In this document: piece by piece, positions 1-7,711 of the stretch | Position numbering within the stretch: the stretch's first letter is position 1 | Layout: each line of letters begins with the position of its first letter | Origin: Verrucomicrobium sp. BvORR034 | Lineage (GTDB): Bacteria > Verrucomicrobiota > Verrucomicrobiia > Verrucomicrobiales > Verrucomicrobiaceae | Reading direction: 5' to 3' | NCBI RefSeq assembly: GCF_000739635.1 | Contig: NZ_BATQ01000178.1 | Coordinates: 1 to 48,837 of the forward strand | Length of the DNA stretch: 48,837 nucleotides | Position numbers and translations under genes: made by a program | Notes under the pieces: model-generated | What the model saw: the letters and a program-made list of their open reading frames with translations, nothing else | What the model was told of the DNA's origin: nothing | The model's database searches: none

Positions 1-461
1 AGCTGCCCAAGACCCGGTCGCACAATGGCTTTTGTAGCTCTATTCGTGAGAATGCGGACCCGACGTCCAGCGGCTGGCGAAGCGATGGTTTACTCGAGCG
101 CTTCATTGGCTGATGCACCCACCGCGTTCTCACGAACGCGGCCACGAGCTGCCCAAGACCCGGTCGCACAATGGCTTTTGTAGCTGCATTCGTGAGAAGG
201 GGGTGGCGACGTCCAACGGCAGGCTAAGCGATGGTTTGCTCGAACGCTCCATTGGCTGATGCTCCCACCGCGTTCCCACGAACACAGCCACGAGCTGCCC
301 AAGACCCGGTCGCACAATGGCTTTTGTAGCTGCATTCGTGAGAATGCGATGGCGACGTCCAGCGGCTGGCTAAGCGATGGTTTACTCGAACGCTCCATTG
401 GCTGATGCACCCACCGCGTTCTCACGAACGCAGCCACTAGCTGCCCATACGCGGTCGCACA
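1..461. repeat. 146-bp tandem repeat, three copies plus a partial fourth
   Basis: Copies begin with AGCTGCCC at 1, 147, 293 and 439, so the period is exactly 146 bp; the fourth copy breaks off near 461. Each unit contains two small palindromes, GCATTC-GTGA-GAATGC type near unit position 37 and GCGTTC-TCAC-GAACGC type near position 123. These two are also nearly reverse complements of each other, so a unit can fold either as two hairpins or as one long cruciform. The array starts at the window edge and may be longer. Short open frames across it are not credible genes. The structure resembles REP/BIME-type palindromic repeats rather than a CRISPR. Confidence 0.85.
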
Positions 462-493
462 GGGGTGAAGCCATCTCTCCTCGTCCCCTTCAA

Positions 494-526
494 CAAAAAG
501 TGCCCCGTCCATTTTGGACGGGGCAC
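494..526 (-). terminator. Rho-independent terminator of the first inverse autotransporter gene
   Basis: An 11-bp perfect stem (500-510 with 516-526, GTGCCCCGTCC arm) has a 5-nt loop. Read on the minus strand it is followed by TTTTTG. It lies about 30 bp beyond the stop codon of the gene ending at 559. Confidence 0.85.
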
Positions 527-558
527 TCGCAATCAGTCTCTAGTCAATCCAAACCGAA

Positions 559-3500
559 TCAATCGATGTGGTAGCCGTTCAGACGGAAGTCGTAAGAGGG
601 CGAACCCCAGATGTCGAGGCGGTCGTCGGAGTTGTACACACGGTTCGTGGAACCGAAGCCGAACACGCGCAGATCGCTGCCCCAGCCCTCGAACAACAGG
701 ATGCCGCGGTCGGAGTCACCGTAGATGCGGTTGTTGTTGAAGCGGTACACGTTCAGCTCGCCATCGTTCTTGGTGCGGAAGGTGATGCCTGTGCCATCGA
801 AGTCGCCGGAGAGGCGGTTGTTCTGGACAAAAGCCTTCACCTCGGCGCGATCTTCGGCCTTGATGTAGATGCCATTGTCGAAGTCACCACTGAGGGTGTT
901 GCCGTCGATGTTCACTTCCAGTTCCGAACGGTAGCCGGAGTCCGAGCCCACCACGAGAATGCCGTACTCGTCGAACTCGCCGCTCAGGCGGTTCTTCTTG
1001 ATCGTGACATCCGCGTTGGAGCGGCCTTCCTTGTGCACCGCGATGCCAGCGTCATCGAAGTCGCCGGAAAGGGTGTTGTAGCCGATGAAGGCGTTGATCT
1101 CAGCATAGTCGTCGCTGTTGACTTCGATGCCGGTGTCAAACTTGCCAGCAAGCACGTTGCCAATCACCTTGGCGTTCAACTCGGAGCGGGACCAGGAGCT
1201 GTCTTCGCTCGTAAGGCGGATGCCCACTTCGTAGTTGTCACCAGGGATACGGTCGGACATGAGCCAGTTGTGGTAGATGCCCACTTCAAGCTCGGACCGG
1301 TCATGCTTGCGCACGTCGATGCCAGCGTCACCAAAGTAACCACGGAACACGTTGCCAGCGATCACAGCGTTAAGCTCGGATTCATCGTAGCTGTTCACGC
1401 CGATGCCATCGTTGCCGAAGTAGCCGGAGAAACGGTTGCCGATCACAGTCGCGATCAGTTCGGAATCGTTGCGCTCGCTGTCGCGGCTCACGAGATCCAC
1501 ACCACGGTTGTCGAAGTCACCCGAGAAGAGGTTCTGCTCGATGTTGATTTCCAATGTGGAGCGGTCGTTCTTCTCAGCGTAGACACCGGAGTTGTCGAAC
1601 TCGCCGCTGAACACGTTGCGTTTGATGTCAGCCTGGAGCCAGGAGCCATCGGAGCTTTCCACTTCGATGCCGTTGCTGTCGAACTCGCCCACGAGGTAGT
1701 TGCCCTTGATGGTCGTCCAGAGATCGGCACCATCGGAGCTCTTCACCTCGATGCCAGCGTCATCAAAGTCACCACGAAGCACGTTGCCCTTCACGTAGGT
1801 GTACATGGAGGATCCATGGGAGGCGTCGAGTTCGATGCCGGAGTCGTCATAGTCACCACGAAGCACGTTGCCGACGATGCCAGCGAACAGGGAGGAGCCA
1901 TGGAAGCTCTCCACCAGGATGCCGGAGTTGTCGAACTCACCACGCAGGGTGTTGCCCTTCACGAGAGCCCACAGGCCGGAGTTGTCGTCGTCGGAGCCGT
2001 AGCTCGCGAGGCGGATGCCTGCGTCATCGAAGTCCGAGCGGCGGCTGCCGATGAGGTTGTTCGTGATGATGGCGACAATTTTGGAGTCTTCCTCCTTCTC
2101 GATGTCGATACCGTAGTCGTAGTCGCCGTAAAAGCGGTTGGAGTCGATCTGCACCTTCACGAAGGAGTCGTCATCGCTGCTGACTTCCACGCCAGCGTCA
2201 TCGAAGTCACCGGCAAAGAGGTTGCCAATGATGTTGGCGAACACCTTGGAGCGGTCGTCGGATTCGATGTCGATGCCGGCGTTGTCGTAGTCACCAAAGA
2301 AGCGGTTGTCTTCGATGTTGGCGATGATCTTGGAGCGGTGGGAGCTGGAGAGCTTCACACCGGCGTCGTCCACATCACCGGCGAAGGTGTTGCCGGCAAC
2401 ATTGAGGTCCAGCTTGGAGCGCCAGAAGCTGGCAGCATCCACACCGGCGTCGAAGTCACCGCTGAAGCGGTTGTCCACCACGTCAACGAGGAGGTTGGAG
2501 CGGCCATGGGTGTGAAGTTTCACACCGGTGTTCACGTCGTCGAACGTGTTGTTGCTGACGAGAGCCGAGGCTTCAATGCCACCCTTGGTCTCGATGACCA
2601 CACCACGACGCATGTCGTCGAAGGTGTTGTCCTGCACGACGACCTTGGTCACGTTTTCAGCCTTGATGCCGTTGCCCCGATTCTGCCACCAGCCGGAGTC
2701 ATAACCGTTGATGAAGGAGTAGCCCGTCACGCCGAAGAAACCGACGTTTTCTGCGCGGATGCCGCCATCCACCACAGGACGGCTGGTGTCACCACCGAAG
2801 GTGTAGCCGTTCAGGCCGAAGAGCGGGTTCGCGGAGCTGATGAAGTTGGTGCTGCCCACCAGTTTCACACTTTCCTCATAGTTGAGGCCGGTGTTGGCCT
2901 GGGTGTACACGTTCCACACGCGGCCCATGTTGTTGCTGTTGGTACCAGCAGCATAGGAACCTTCCGTGAGAGTGTCGAACGGACGTTCAGCCGTACCATT
3001 GGCACCTTCGCCAAGGGCGGAGCCCTCTTGGATGCCATTGCCCACGCTGCCGCCGTTGTTCACGAAGATGATGTCGTCCGTAAGGATCACCTGGCCCTGT
3101 TTCTGAGCCACCACGCGGGTCACACGCTGCACATTGGTGGAGGTGCTGACCTTCTTCTGTTCCACGGTGCTGGCCAGTTTGACGGCCGCGTTCTGGCGGT
3201 AAACGTTCTGCGCCATGCGCTCAGCCAGGTGACGGCGGCGGGACTTGAAGGAGTCGCCAATGCGGCCCCAGAAGCCCTTGCCATCGCCCAGATCACCCAA
3301 TTCAAAGGGAACCTGAAGCTGCAGACCAGCCGTCCAGTCGCTGCCGGTAAGGCGGTCATCTTCATACCAGGTGCCGCTCAGCACCACGGCGGGCACTGGA
3401 CGGACTTCGAGTCCGGCCTTCCAACCCTCAACATTGCCCGTGCCACCGGTCTGGGGGCCAAAGGGCTGGTTGTCGAAGCTGTAGTAGCCGCCGGTCACAC

Positions 3501-4296
3501 GGACGTCCATGTACTTGTCCAGGCCGGGAATGAGGACGGCCAGCTCGGCGTCCCAACCTTCCATGCCTTCTTCATAACGACGGAACAGACGCTCGATCGT
3601 CGTTGTACGCGTCGTCGTCGTGCGCGTCGTGGCGAAGAGGGCATCCTGGGTGATGGTGTTGCCCGAGGCGTACGGATCATTGATCGGCGTCACGCTGTTG
3701 GCCGTGCTCGTACGGGAGCTCTGGCGGGTTTCCGTGGTGCGGAACTGCTCGGCGAGCTGCTTGTCAGACAGGGGGATGTAGTAGTTGCCTCGCACTTCCA
3801 CATAGCGGGTGCCAAACTCAACGCCCACGCCAAGCTGCCAGAACTGGTTGTTGGCCTCCGTGTCCAGCATGTCCACGAAGAGGTTGCCGCCTACGAAGAA
3901 ACCTTCCTCAAGGAAGCCAGCCTGGCGGCCGTCCTTGCTGGAAAGCGCCGAAACCGGCTGCGAACCAAACAGGTAGCGGTAGCCCAGGCCCAGGGAGGAG
4001 GCGATTTCACCACCCTCACCGTAGGAGACGTAGGGCTCCAGGAACAACACGCCGCCGCTCAGGGTGGCGTCGGCACCGAGGGTGCTCCAAACCGGCGCGA
4101 GGACGCTGAAGTTGCCCTCAACGTAAGCGTCGTTGACCTTGATCCCGGTGTTGACGGTTCCCAAATACATGGGGTGCGCCTCGGGAGCGACCACTTCCGG
4201 GGTTTTATCCTTGGTACCGCCAAACGAGGCGGCCACCGCGAATCCAGCTGCGCAAGCGGAGGCGCGTAATATCTGGTGAATGCTGCGTGTCATCAT
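559..4296 (-). CDS. Inverse autotransporter with 28-residue beta-helix repeats
   Basis: This 1245-residue protein is predicted to be a surface-exposed outer-membrane adhesin. A signal peptide (about residues 1-26) precedes an intimin/invasin-type inverse-autotransporter beta-barrel region (about 40-340), recognisable from stretches such as GGYYSFDNQPFGPQTGG and the TWYEDDR strand. A Thr-rich segment (TTRTTTTRTTT) precedes IERLF within the barrel region. Residues about 565-1222 hold some 22 imperfect repeats of about 28 residues with consensus I-x-V-x-S-x-D-x-S-x-L-x-A-x-I-x-G-N-x-x-x-G-D-F-D-D-A-G, typical of a parallel beta-helix. Family members usually carry Ig-like domains instead; no Ig domain or LysM is visible here. 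The paralogue at 7712 shares the barrel almost residue for residue. Start: first of two adjacent ATGs; no clear Shine-Dalgarno. Confidence 0.85.
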   Translation of the reverse strand: MMTRSIHQILRASACAAGFAVAASFGGTKDKTPEVVAPEAHPMYLGTVNTGIKVNDAYVEGNFSVLAPVWSTLGADATLSGGVLFLEPYVSYGEGGEIASSLGLGYRYLFGSQPVSALSSKDGRQAGFLEEGFFVGGNLFVDMLDTEANNQFWQLGVGVEFGTRYVEVRGNYYIPLSDKQLAEQFRTTETRQSSRTSTANSVTPINDPYASGNTITQDALFATTRTTTTRTTTIERLFRRYEEGMEGWDAELAVLIPGLDKYMDVRVTGGYYSFDNQPFGPQTGGTGNVEGWKAGLEVRPVPAVVLSGTWYEDDRLTGSDWTAGLQLQVPFELGDLGDGKGFWGRIGDSFKSRRRHLAERMAQNVYRQNAAVKLASTVEQKKVSTSTNVQRVTRVVAQKQGQVILTDDIIFVNNGGSVGNGIQEGSALGEGANGTAERPFDTLTEGSYAAGTNSNNMGRVWNVYTQANTGLNYEESVKLVGSTNFISSANPLFGLNGYTFGGDTSRPVVDGGIRAENVGFFGVTGYSFINGYDSGWWQNRGNGIKAENVTKVVVQDNTFDDMRRGVVIETKGGIEASALVSNNTFDDVNTGVKLHTHGRSNLLVDVVDNRFSGDFDAGVDAASFWRSKLDLNVAGNTFAGDVDDAGVKLSSSHRSKIIANIEDNRFFGDYDNAGIDIESDDRSKVFANIIGNLFAGDFDDAGVEVSSDDDSFVKVQIDSNRFYGDYDYGIDIEKEEDSKIVAIITNNLIGSRRSDFDDAGIRLASYGSDDDNSGLWALVKGNTLRGEFDNSGILVESFHGSSLFAGIVGNVLRGDYDDSGIELDASHGSSMYTYVKGNVLRGDFDDAGIEVKSSDGADLWTTIKGNYLVGEFDSNGIEVESSDGSWLQADIKRNVFSGEFDNSGVYAEKNDRSTLEINIEQNLFSGDFDNRGVDLVSRDSERNDSELIATVIGNRFSGYFGNDGIGVNSYDESELNAVIAGNVFRGYFGDAGIDVRKHDRSELEVGIYHNWLMSDRIPGDNYEVGIRLTSEDSSWSRSELNAKVIGNVLAGKFDTGIEVNSDDYAEINAFIGYNTLSGDFDDAGIAVHKEGRSNADVTIKKNRLSGEFDEYGILVVGSDSGYRSELEVNIDGNTLSGDFDNGIYIKAEDRAEVKAFVQNNRLSGDFDGTGITFRTKNDGELNVYRFNNNRIYGDSDRGILLFEGWGSDLRVFGFGSTNRVYNSDDRLDIWGSPSYDFRLNGYHID
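628..2610 (-). repeat. About 22 imperfect 84-bp coding repeats (beta-helix rungs)
   Basis: Each unit encodes one 28-residue rung ending in G(D/E)(F/Y)D-x-x-G, with a few units lengthened by 3 to 5 residues. The DNA copies are diverged, which argues for old duplication with selection on the protein pattern rather than recent slippage. Confidence 0.8.
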
Positions 4297-4646
4297 GAAT
4301 GTCTTGTTTGCTTAGGCCTGCCAGTTCAATGGGAGGAAGTGTGCGGACCGGCGGTTCTAATTTCTATGGCAAACGCATGGATGCAAATAGTTGTTTCCAT
4401 TAACAAAGAAAATACAGGGGTATTCCCTACCCCCTAAGATGTACGTAGTTTTATGCACACACGTTCATAACGCGGTTGAACGCTCCGCTTGAAGGATGGT
4501 CACACTTTCATGAAACCTTCAGTTTGCGGGAGTTGCAGACCGTTGGGGGGTCGCGGCGCCCGCTTCAAACTGTCAAGCTGAAGCAGGGCAGGTGCGGCGA
4601 TTTGCCTCACTGTCGGACAAAAAAAGTTATTGTATCCAACCTGACA

Positions 4647-4672
4647 CATTTGTCGCCATTTTGCGACAAATG
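4647..4672. promoter_or_regulatory. Perfect 10-bp inverted repeat
   Basis: CATTTGTCGC, six bases, GCGACAAATG. It sits between the divergent genes starting at 4296 (minus) and 4884 (plus). It could be a dimeric regulator site or a stem of the candidate small RNA. Confidence 0.4.
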
Positions 4673-4693
4673 GACAAAATCCCTAAATCCCTT

Positions 4694-4722
4694 CCGCTGA
4701 GGGGGGCTCAGCGGCTCTTTTT
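4694..4722 (+). terminator. Orphan intrinsic terminator
   Basis: An 8-bp stem (CCGCTGAG with CTCAGCGG) and a loop of five G are followed by CTCTTTTT. The T tract exists only on the plus strand, so it ends a plus-strand transcript for which no gene is visible. Confidence 0.65.
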
Positions 4723-4883
4723 GCGACATTGATGTCAAGTCGAGAAGGAGGGCAGATTCGTTTCCGGGGCGATTTTGGCGGTCACATTCGCCTTCCAGTA
4801 TCGTCACACGTCGTCCGTTGCCCGGGACCACGGGTGGAGCCACAGGTCGCGCCAGCGCCGGAGGACCGGTGCCCGCCCCCCTC

Positions 4884-5627
4884 ATGAAAGCCAGCACCCT
4901 CCTCCTGGTCTGTCCTCTTCTCATGCTCGGTCTCTGCGGCTGGATGTCGCTGGGCCGGGATAGCGCGACTCCAGGCGGTACGCCATCACAGACTCCGCGC
5001 TCCCCATCGGCCGCAGCCCTGGCATCGGCGCCCCCACAGTCGCCACCCGCTCTAGACCCGACCGTGGCAGGGACCTATGAAACCCTGGCGTTCCAGGAAC
5101 TCTTCGTCAGCCCAGTGGGTCCGCGTGGACTCGAGTACACCGCCAAGTCCCAGCGTCTGGCCGGGCAGAAGGTGAAAATGACCGGGCACATGGTGCGGCA
5201 TTACCACGATGACCCACGTGTCTTCCTCTTTACCGCCACGCCCAATACGCATGACCAGCGGGAATACATGCTGGCGGACAGCCTGCCGGTGAGCCTGGTC
5301 CACGTCTTCCTGGAGGCGCGGCCTGGTCAGGCCCCCGACTGGCGGCCCCGGTCCATCACCGTGTACGGCACGCTGGAGACAGGCCCCCAGCAGGAGGTGG
5401 ACGGTCGGGTCTCCCACGTACGGCTGCATGCCGAGCACGTGACGGAGGGAGCCACCACCAACCTCCTCGAACTGCGCCGCCCCATCGTCCTGCAGCGCAA
5501 TCGCATGAAGGCCGGCCAGACCGCGGCCACCACAAACCCCGGCGGGCGCCAGCCACACTTGAGGCCCCGTACCGACACCCCTTTCCCCCAAAGCAAACCC
5601 ACCCAAACGCCCTCATCCTCCTCATGA
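4884..5627 (+). CDS. Secreted OB-fold-like protein of unknown function
   Basis: From the ATG at 4884 the protein has 247 residues. It begins with a strong hydrophobic signal (LLLVCPLLMLGLCGWM); its Cys lacks a good lipobox, so a membrane anchor or Sec signal is likelier than a lipoprotein. A Pro/Ser/Ala-rich linker follows, then a globular part (about 75-195) built around an alternating pattern starting at KVKMTGHMV and ending near VRLHAEHV, which reads like an OB-fold barrel. The tail is rich in Pro, Thr, Gln and Ser. An in-frame upstream start at 4818 would add 22 residues ahead of the signal and is less likely. Its stop overlaps the phosphatase start (ATGA), so the two are probably translationally coupled. 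No specific function is recognised. Confidence 0.65.
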   Translation: MKASTLLLVCPLLMLGLCGWMSLGRDSATPGGTPSQTPRSPSAAALASAPPQSPPALDPTVAGTYETLAFQELFVSPVGPRGLEYTAKSQRLAGQKVKMTGHMVRHYHDDPRVFLFTATPNTHDQREYMLADSLPVSLVHVFLEARPGQAPDWRPRSITVYGTLETGPQQEVDGRVSHVRLHAEHVTEGATTNLLELRRPIVLQRNRMKAGQTAATTNPGGRQPHLRPRTDTPFPQSKPTQTPSSSS

Positions 5628-7621
5628 CTCCCAAGTTCCTTCAAAAGATCACCCTTGCCGCCGGCGGGCTTCTCGCCTGTGCAGCGCCGGCCCTCCACGC
5701 CGCGCCGACCGTGACCCGTCTGAACCCACCGAGCCTGCTCTTCAGCTTCGGTGACGCCCAGCCGCCGTACATCTCCCGCTTCGCCCAGGGGCAGCGCTTT
5801 GACCTTCAGGCCACCGTGACTGCGGACGCCGGCCAGACGATCATCAGCGCCTCCTTCAAGGTGAACAACGTCACCGTGCCCGGCACTGTGACCGTAACTC
5901 CTACCGGCAACCCGAGCCAGTTCAGCGTGGTGCTGCGCGCCTATGCCGATGCCGTTCCGGGCGTGAAGACGCTTTCCGTGACCGCCAATCAGATCGGCGG
6001 AGCGACCGCCTCCGCCACTGGCAATTTTGAGATCGTGGCCACCACTCCCTCCGGTGGTGCCCGCAAGGCCAAGAACGTCATCCTCTTTATTGGAGACGGC
6101 ACCGGCATCGCCCACCGCACCGCCGCCCGCATCGTCTCCAAAGGTGTGCAGATGGGCAAGGCGATCGAGCCCATGGCCATGGACAAGCTGCCCTACACGG
6201 GCATCGTGATGACCCCGTCCTTGAACTCCATCGTCACGGACTCCGCTCCCGGCGCAGCCTGCTACTCCACCGGCAACAAGTCCAACAACAACCAGGAAGG
6301 CGTCTTCCCGGATGACACGACGGACAAATGGGACAACCCGCGTGTGGAACACCTGGGCAGCTACCTGGCCCGTGTGCAGGGCAAAGCCCTTGGCATCGTG
6401 ACCACGGCGGATGTAGAAGACGCCACTCCGGCCTCCTTCGGCGTGCACACCCAGGATCGTGGAGCTGGCACGGGCATCTGCGACATGTTCCTGGATGAAG
6501 CCGCCGCGAAATCCAACCTTCGCGTGCTCATGGGCGGCGGTCGCAAGTGGTTCCTCCCCAACGGCACCCCGGGCACCGCTCGCGTCGGCAACACCACCTC
6601 CACTGGCGCAGACTACATGCTGCCCCAGGAACTCGCCACCGGATGGGGCGTACCCGTAGGCCAGGCCGACGCAAGTCGTGACCTGATCGGGGCCTTCCAG
6701 TCCGCTGGATTCGCCTATGCTCCCGATGCCACCACTCTGGGCAGCATCCCCGGCAACACCACCAAGCTGCTGGGCCTCTTTAACAACGGCAACATGGACG
6801 TGGCTTTTGACAAGATCACCGAGCGCCGCGGCGGCGCCTCAGTGGGAACCATCACCGACTTCCCTGACCAGCCCATGCTGGACGAGATGACGGAGAAGGC
6901 CCTCCAGGTGCTCAATCAGAACACGAAGGGTTTCTTCCTCATGGTGGAAGCCGCTTCTGTGGACAAGCAGGCTCACAACATGGACAGCGAACGCTGGATC
7001 CTGGAGGCCATCGAGCTCGACCGCGCCATCGCCAAGGCCGTGGCCTTCCAGCAGGCCAATCCGGACACCCTCATTGTGGTGACCGCCGACCACGAGTGCG
7101 CCGGCATCAACATCATCGGTGCCAGCACGGTGACCAACGCCGAACTGGTGACCCGCTCCACGCAGAAGGGCCCGGATGGCGTCAATGGAGCCATCAACGG
7201 GGCCTCGGGCAACTCCACCGACGGCCAGGCCACCCTGCGTACCGGCGTTGTCGGCACCTATGACGCGGCCCGCTTCCCAGAATACCAGCTTGAGAATGAC
7301 GGCTTCCCTACCACCATGGATGTGGACTACCGTGTGCTCATCGGTTACGCCGCCAACGGCGACCGCTTTGAAGACTGGCGCACCAACCCCAGCCCCAACG
7401 TGAGCCCAGCCATCCGGGACGTGGATGGCGACTTCTTCATCGCCGGCCAGGCCAGCGGCCCCGGAGCCTCCACCGCGGTGCACACCGCCTCCGACATCCC
7501 CCTCTCCGCAGGCGGCCGCGGCTCCAGCATCTTCACGGGTGTCATGGATAACACGGACGTGTTCTTCAAGATGGTCCAGGCGGCCATCGCGGGGGTGAAA
7601 CTCACCTCCCTGGAAGACTAA
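5624..7621 (+). CDS. Alkaline phosphatase, PhoA superfamily, secreted
   Basis: The product is 665 residues with a signal peptide (cut near AALHAAP, about residue 27). A beta-sandwich-like N-terminal domain of about 115 residues is followed by the PhoA-type catalytic domain. Visible motifs are NVILFIGDGTG (metal Asp), the nucleophile region VTDSAPGAACYSTG, a DATPASFGVHTQ segment matching the family's ATPA-x-x-x-H region, LMVEAASVDKQAHNMD (Glu, Asp and His metal ligands), VVTADHE, and a C-terminal VHTASDIPL with the last zinc His. It hydrolyses phosphomonoesters in the periplasm or outside. The family core is about 450 residues; the N-terminal domain is an addition, perhaps for binding or anchoring. 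It is coupled to the preceding gene by an ATGA overlap and followed by a strong terminator. No Pho-box was recognised. Confidence 0.92.
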   Translation: MTPKFLQKITLAAGGLLACAAPALHAAPTVTRLNPPSLLFSFGDAQPPYISRFAQGQRFDLQATVTADAGQTIISASFKVNNVTVPGTVTVTPTGNPSQFSVVLRAYADAVPGVKTLSVTANQIGGATASATGNFEIVATTPSGGARKAKNVILFIGDGTGIAHRTAARIVSKGVQMGKAIEPMAMDKLPYTGIVMTPSLNSIVTDSAPGAACYSTGNKSNNNQEGVFPDDTTDKWDNPRVEHLGSYLARVQGKALGIVTTADVEDATPASFGVHTQDRGAGTGICDMFLDEAAAKSNLRVLMGGGRKWFLPNGTPGTARVGNTTSTGADYMLPQELATGWGVPVGQADASRDLIGAFQSAGFAYAPDATTLGSIPGNTTKLLGLFNNGNMDVAFDKITERRGGASVGTITDFPDQPMLDEMTEKALQVLNQNTKGFFLMVEAASVDKQAHNMDSERWILEAIELDRAIAKAVAFQQANPDTLIVVTADHECAGINIIGASTVTNAELVTRSTQKGPDGVNGAINGASGNSTDGQATLRTGVVGTYDAARFPEYQLENDGFPTTMDVDYRVLIGYAANGDRFEDWRTNPSPNVSPAIRDVDGDFFIAGQASGPGASTAVHTASDIPLSAGGRGSSIFTGVMDNTDVFFKMVQAAIAGVKLTSLED

Positions 7622-7631
7622 TCCATCTCCT

Positions 7632-7668
7632 GGCGCAGGGATCCCAAGGCGGTCCCTGCGCCTTTTTT
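7632..7668 (+). terminator. Rho-independent terminator after alkaline phosphatase
   Basis: A perfect 10-bp stem (GGCGCAGGGA with TCCCTGCGCC) is followed by six T. It separates the phosphatase transcript from the second inverse autotransporter. Confidence 0.92.
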
Positions 7669-7711
7669 CCGACCGGATATTTCCTCCATCCCCATTCCTG
7701 TCCCTCTCAAA

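Larger units (their letters stand above)
4552..4722 (+). ncRNA. Candidate small RNA ending in an intrinsic terminator
   Basis: A perfect plus-strand terminator at 4694-4722 has no protein-coding gene upstream on that strand. The preceding 140 bases can form further stems: CGCTTCA (561-567 of the 4000s) with TGAAGC (579-584), and CATTTGTCGC with GCGACAAATG at 4647-4672. The 5' end is a guess. It could instead be an attenuated leader of the downstream operon. Confidence 0.3.
4297..4883. other. Divergent intergenic region with structured elements
   Basis: This gene-free stretch separates the two divergent genes and must hold their promoters. The part near 4375-4450 is AT-rich. It also contains a perfect 10-bp inverted repeat (4647-4672) and an orphan plus-strand terminator (4694-4722). 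Short open frames across it have no recognisable protein features. Confidence 0.6.

Noticed and set aside
1-461. CRISPR array
   Set aside because: The repeat unit is 146 bp with no unique spacers, and no cas genes are in the window.
568-4269. A 1233-codon open frame on the plus strand opposite the first inverse autotransporter
   Set aside because: It is produced by the biased codon pattern of the repetitive beta-helix gene. It has Val/Ala/His-rich low-complexity sequence with no domain, while the minus frame has a signal peptide, barrel and terminator.
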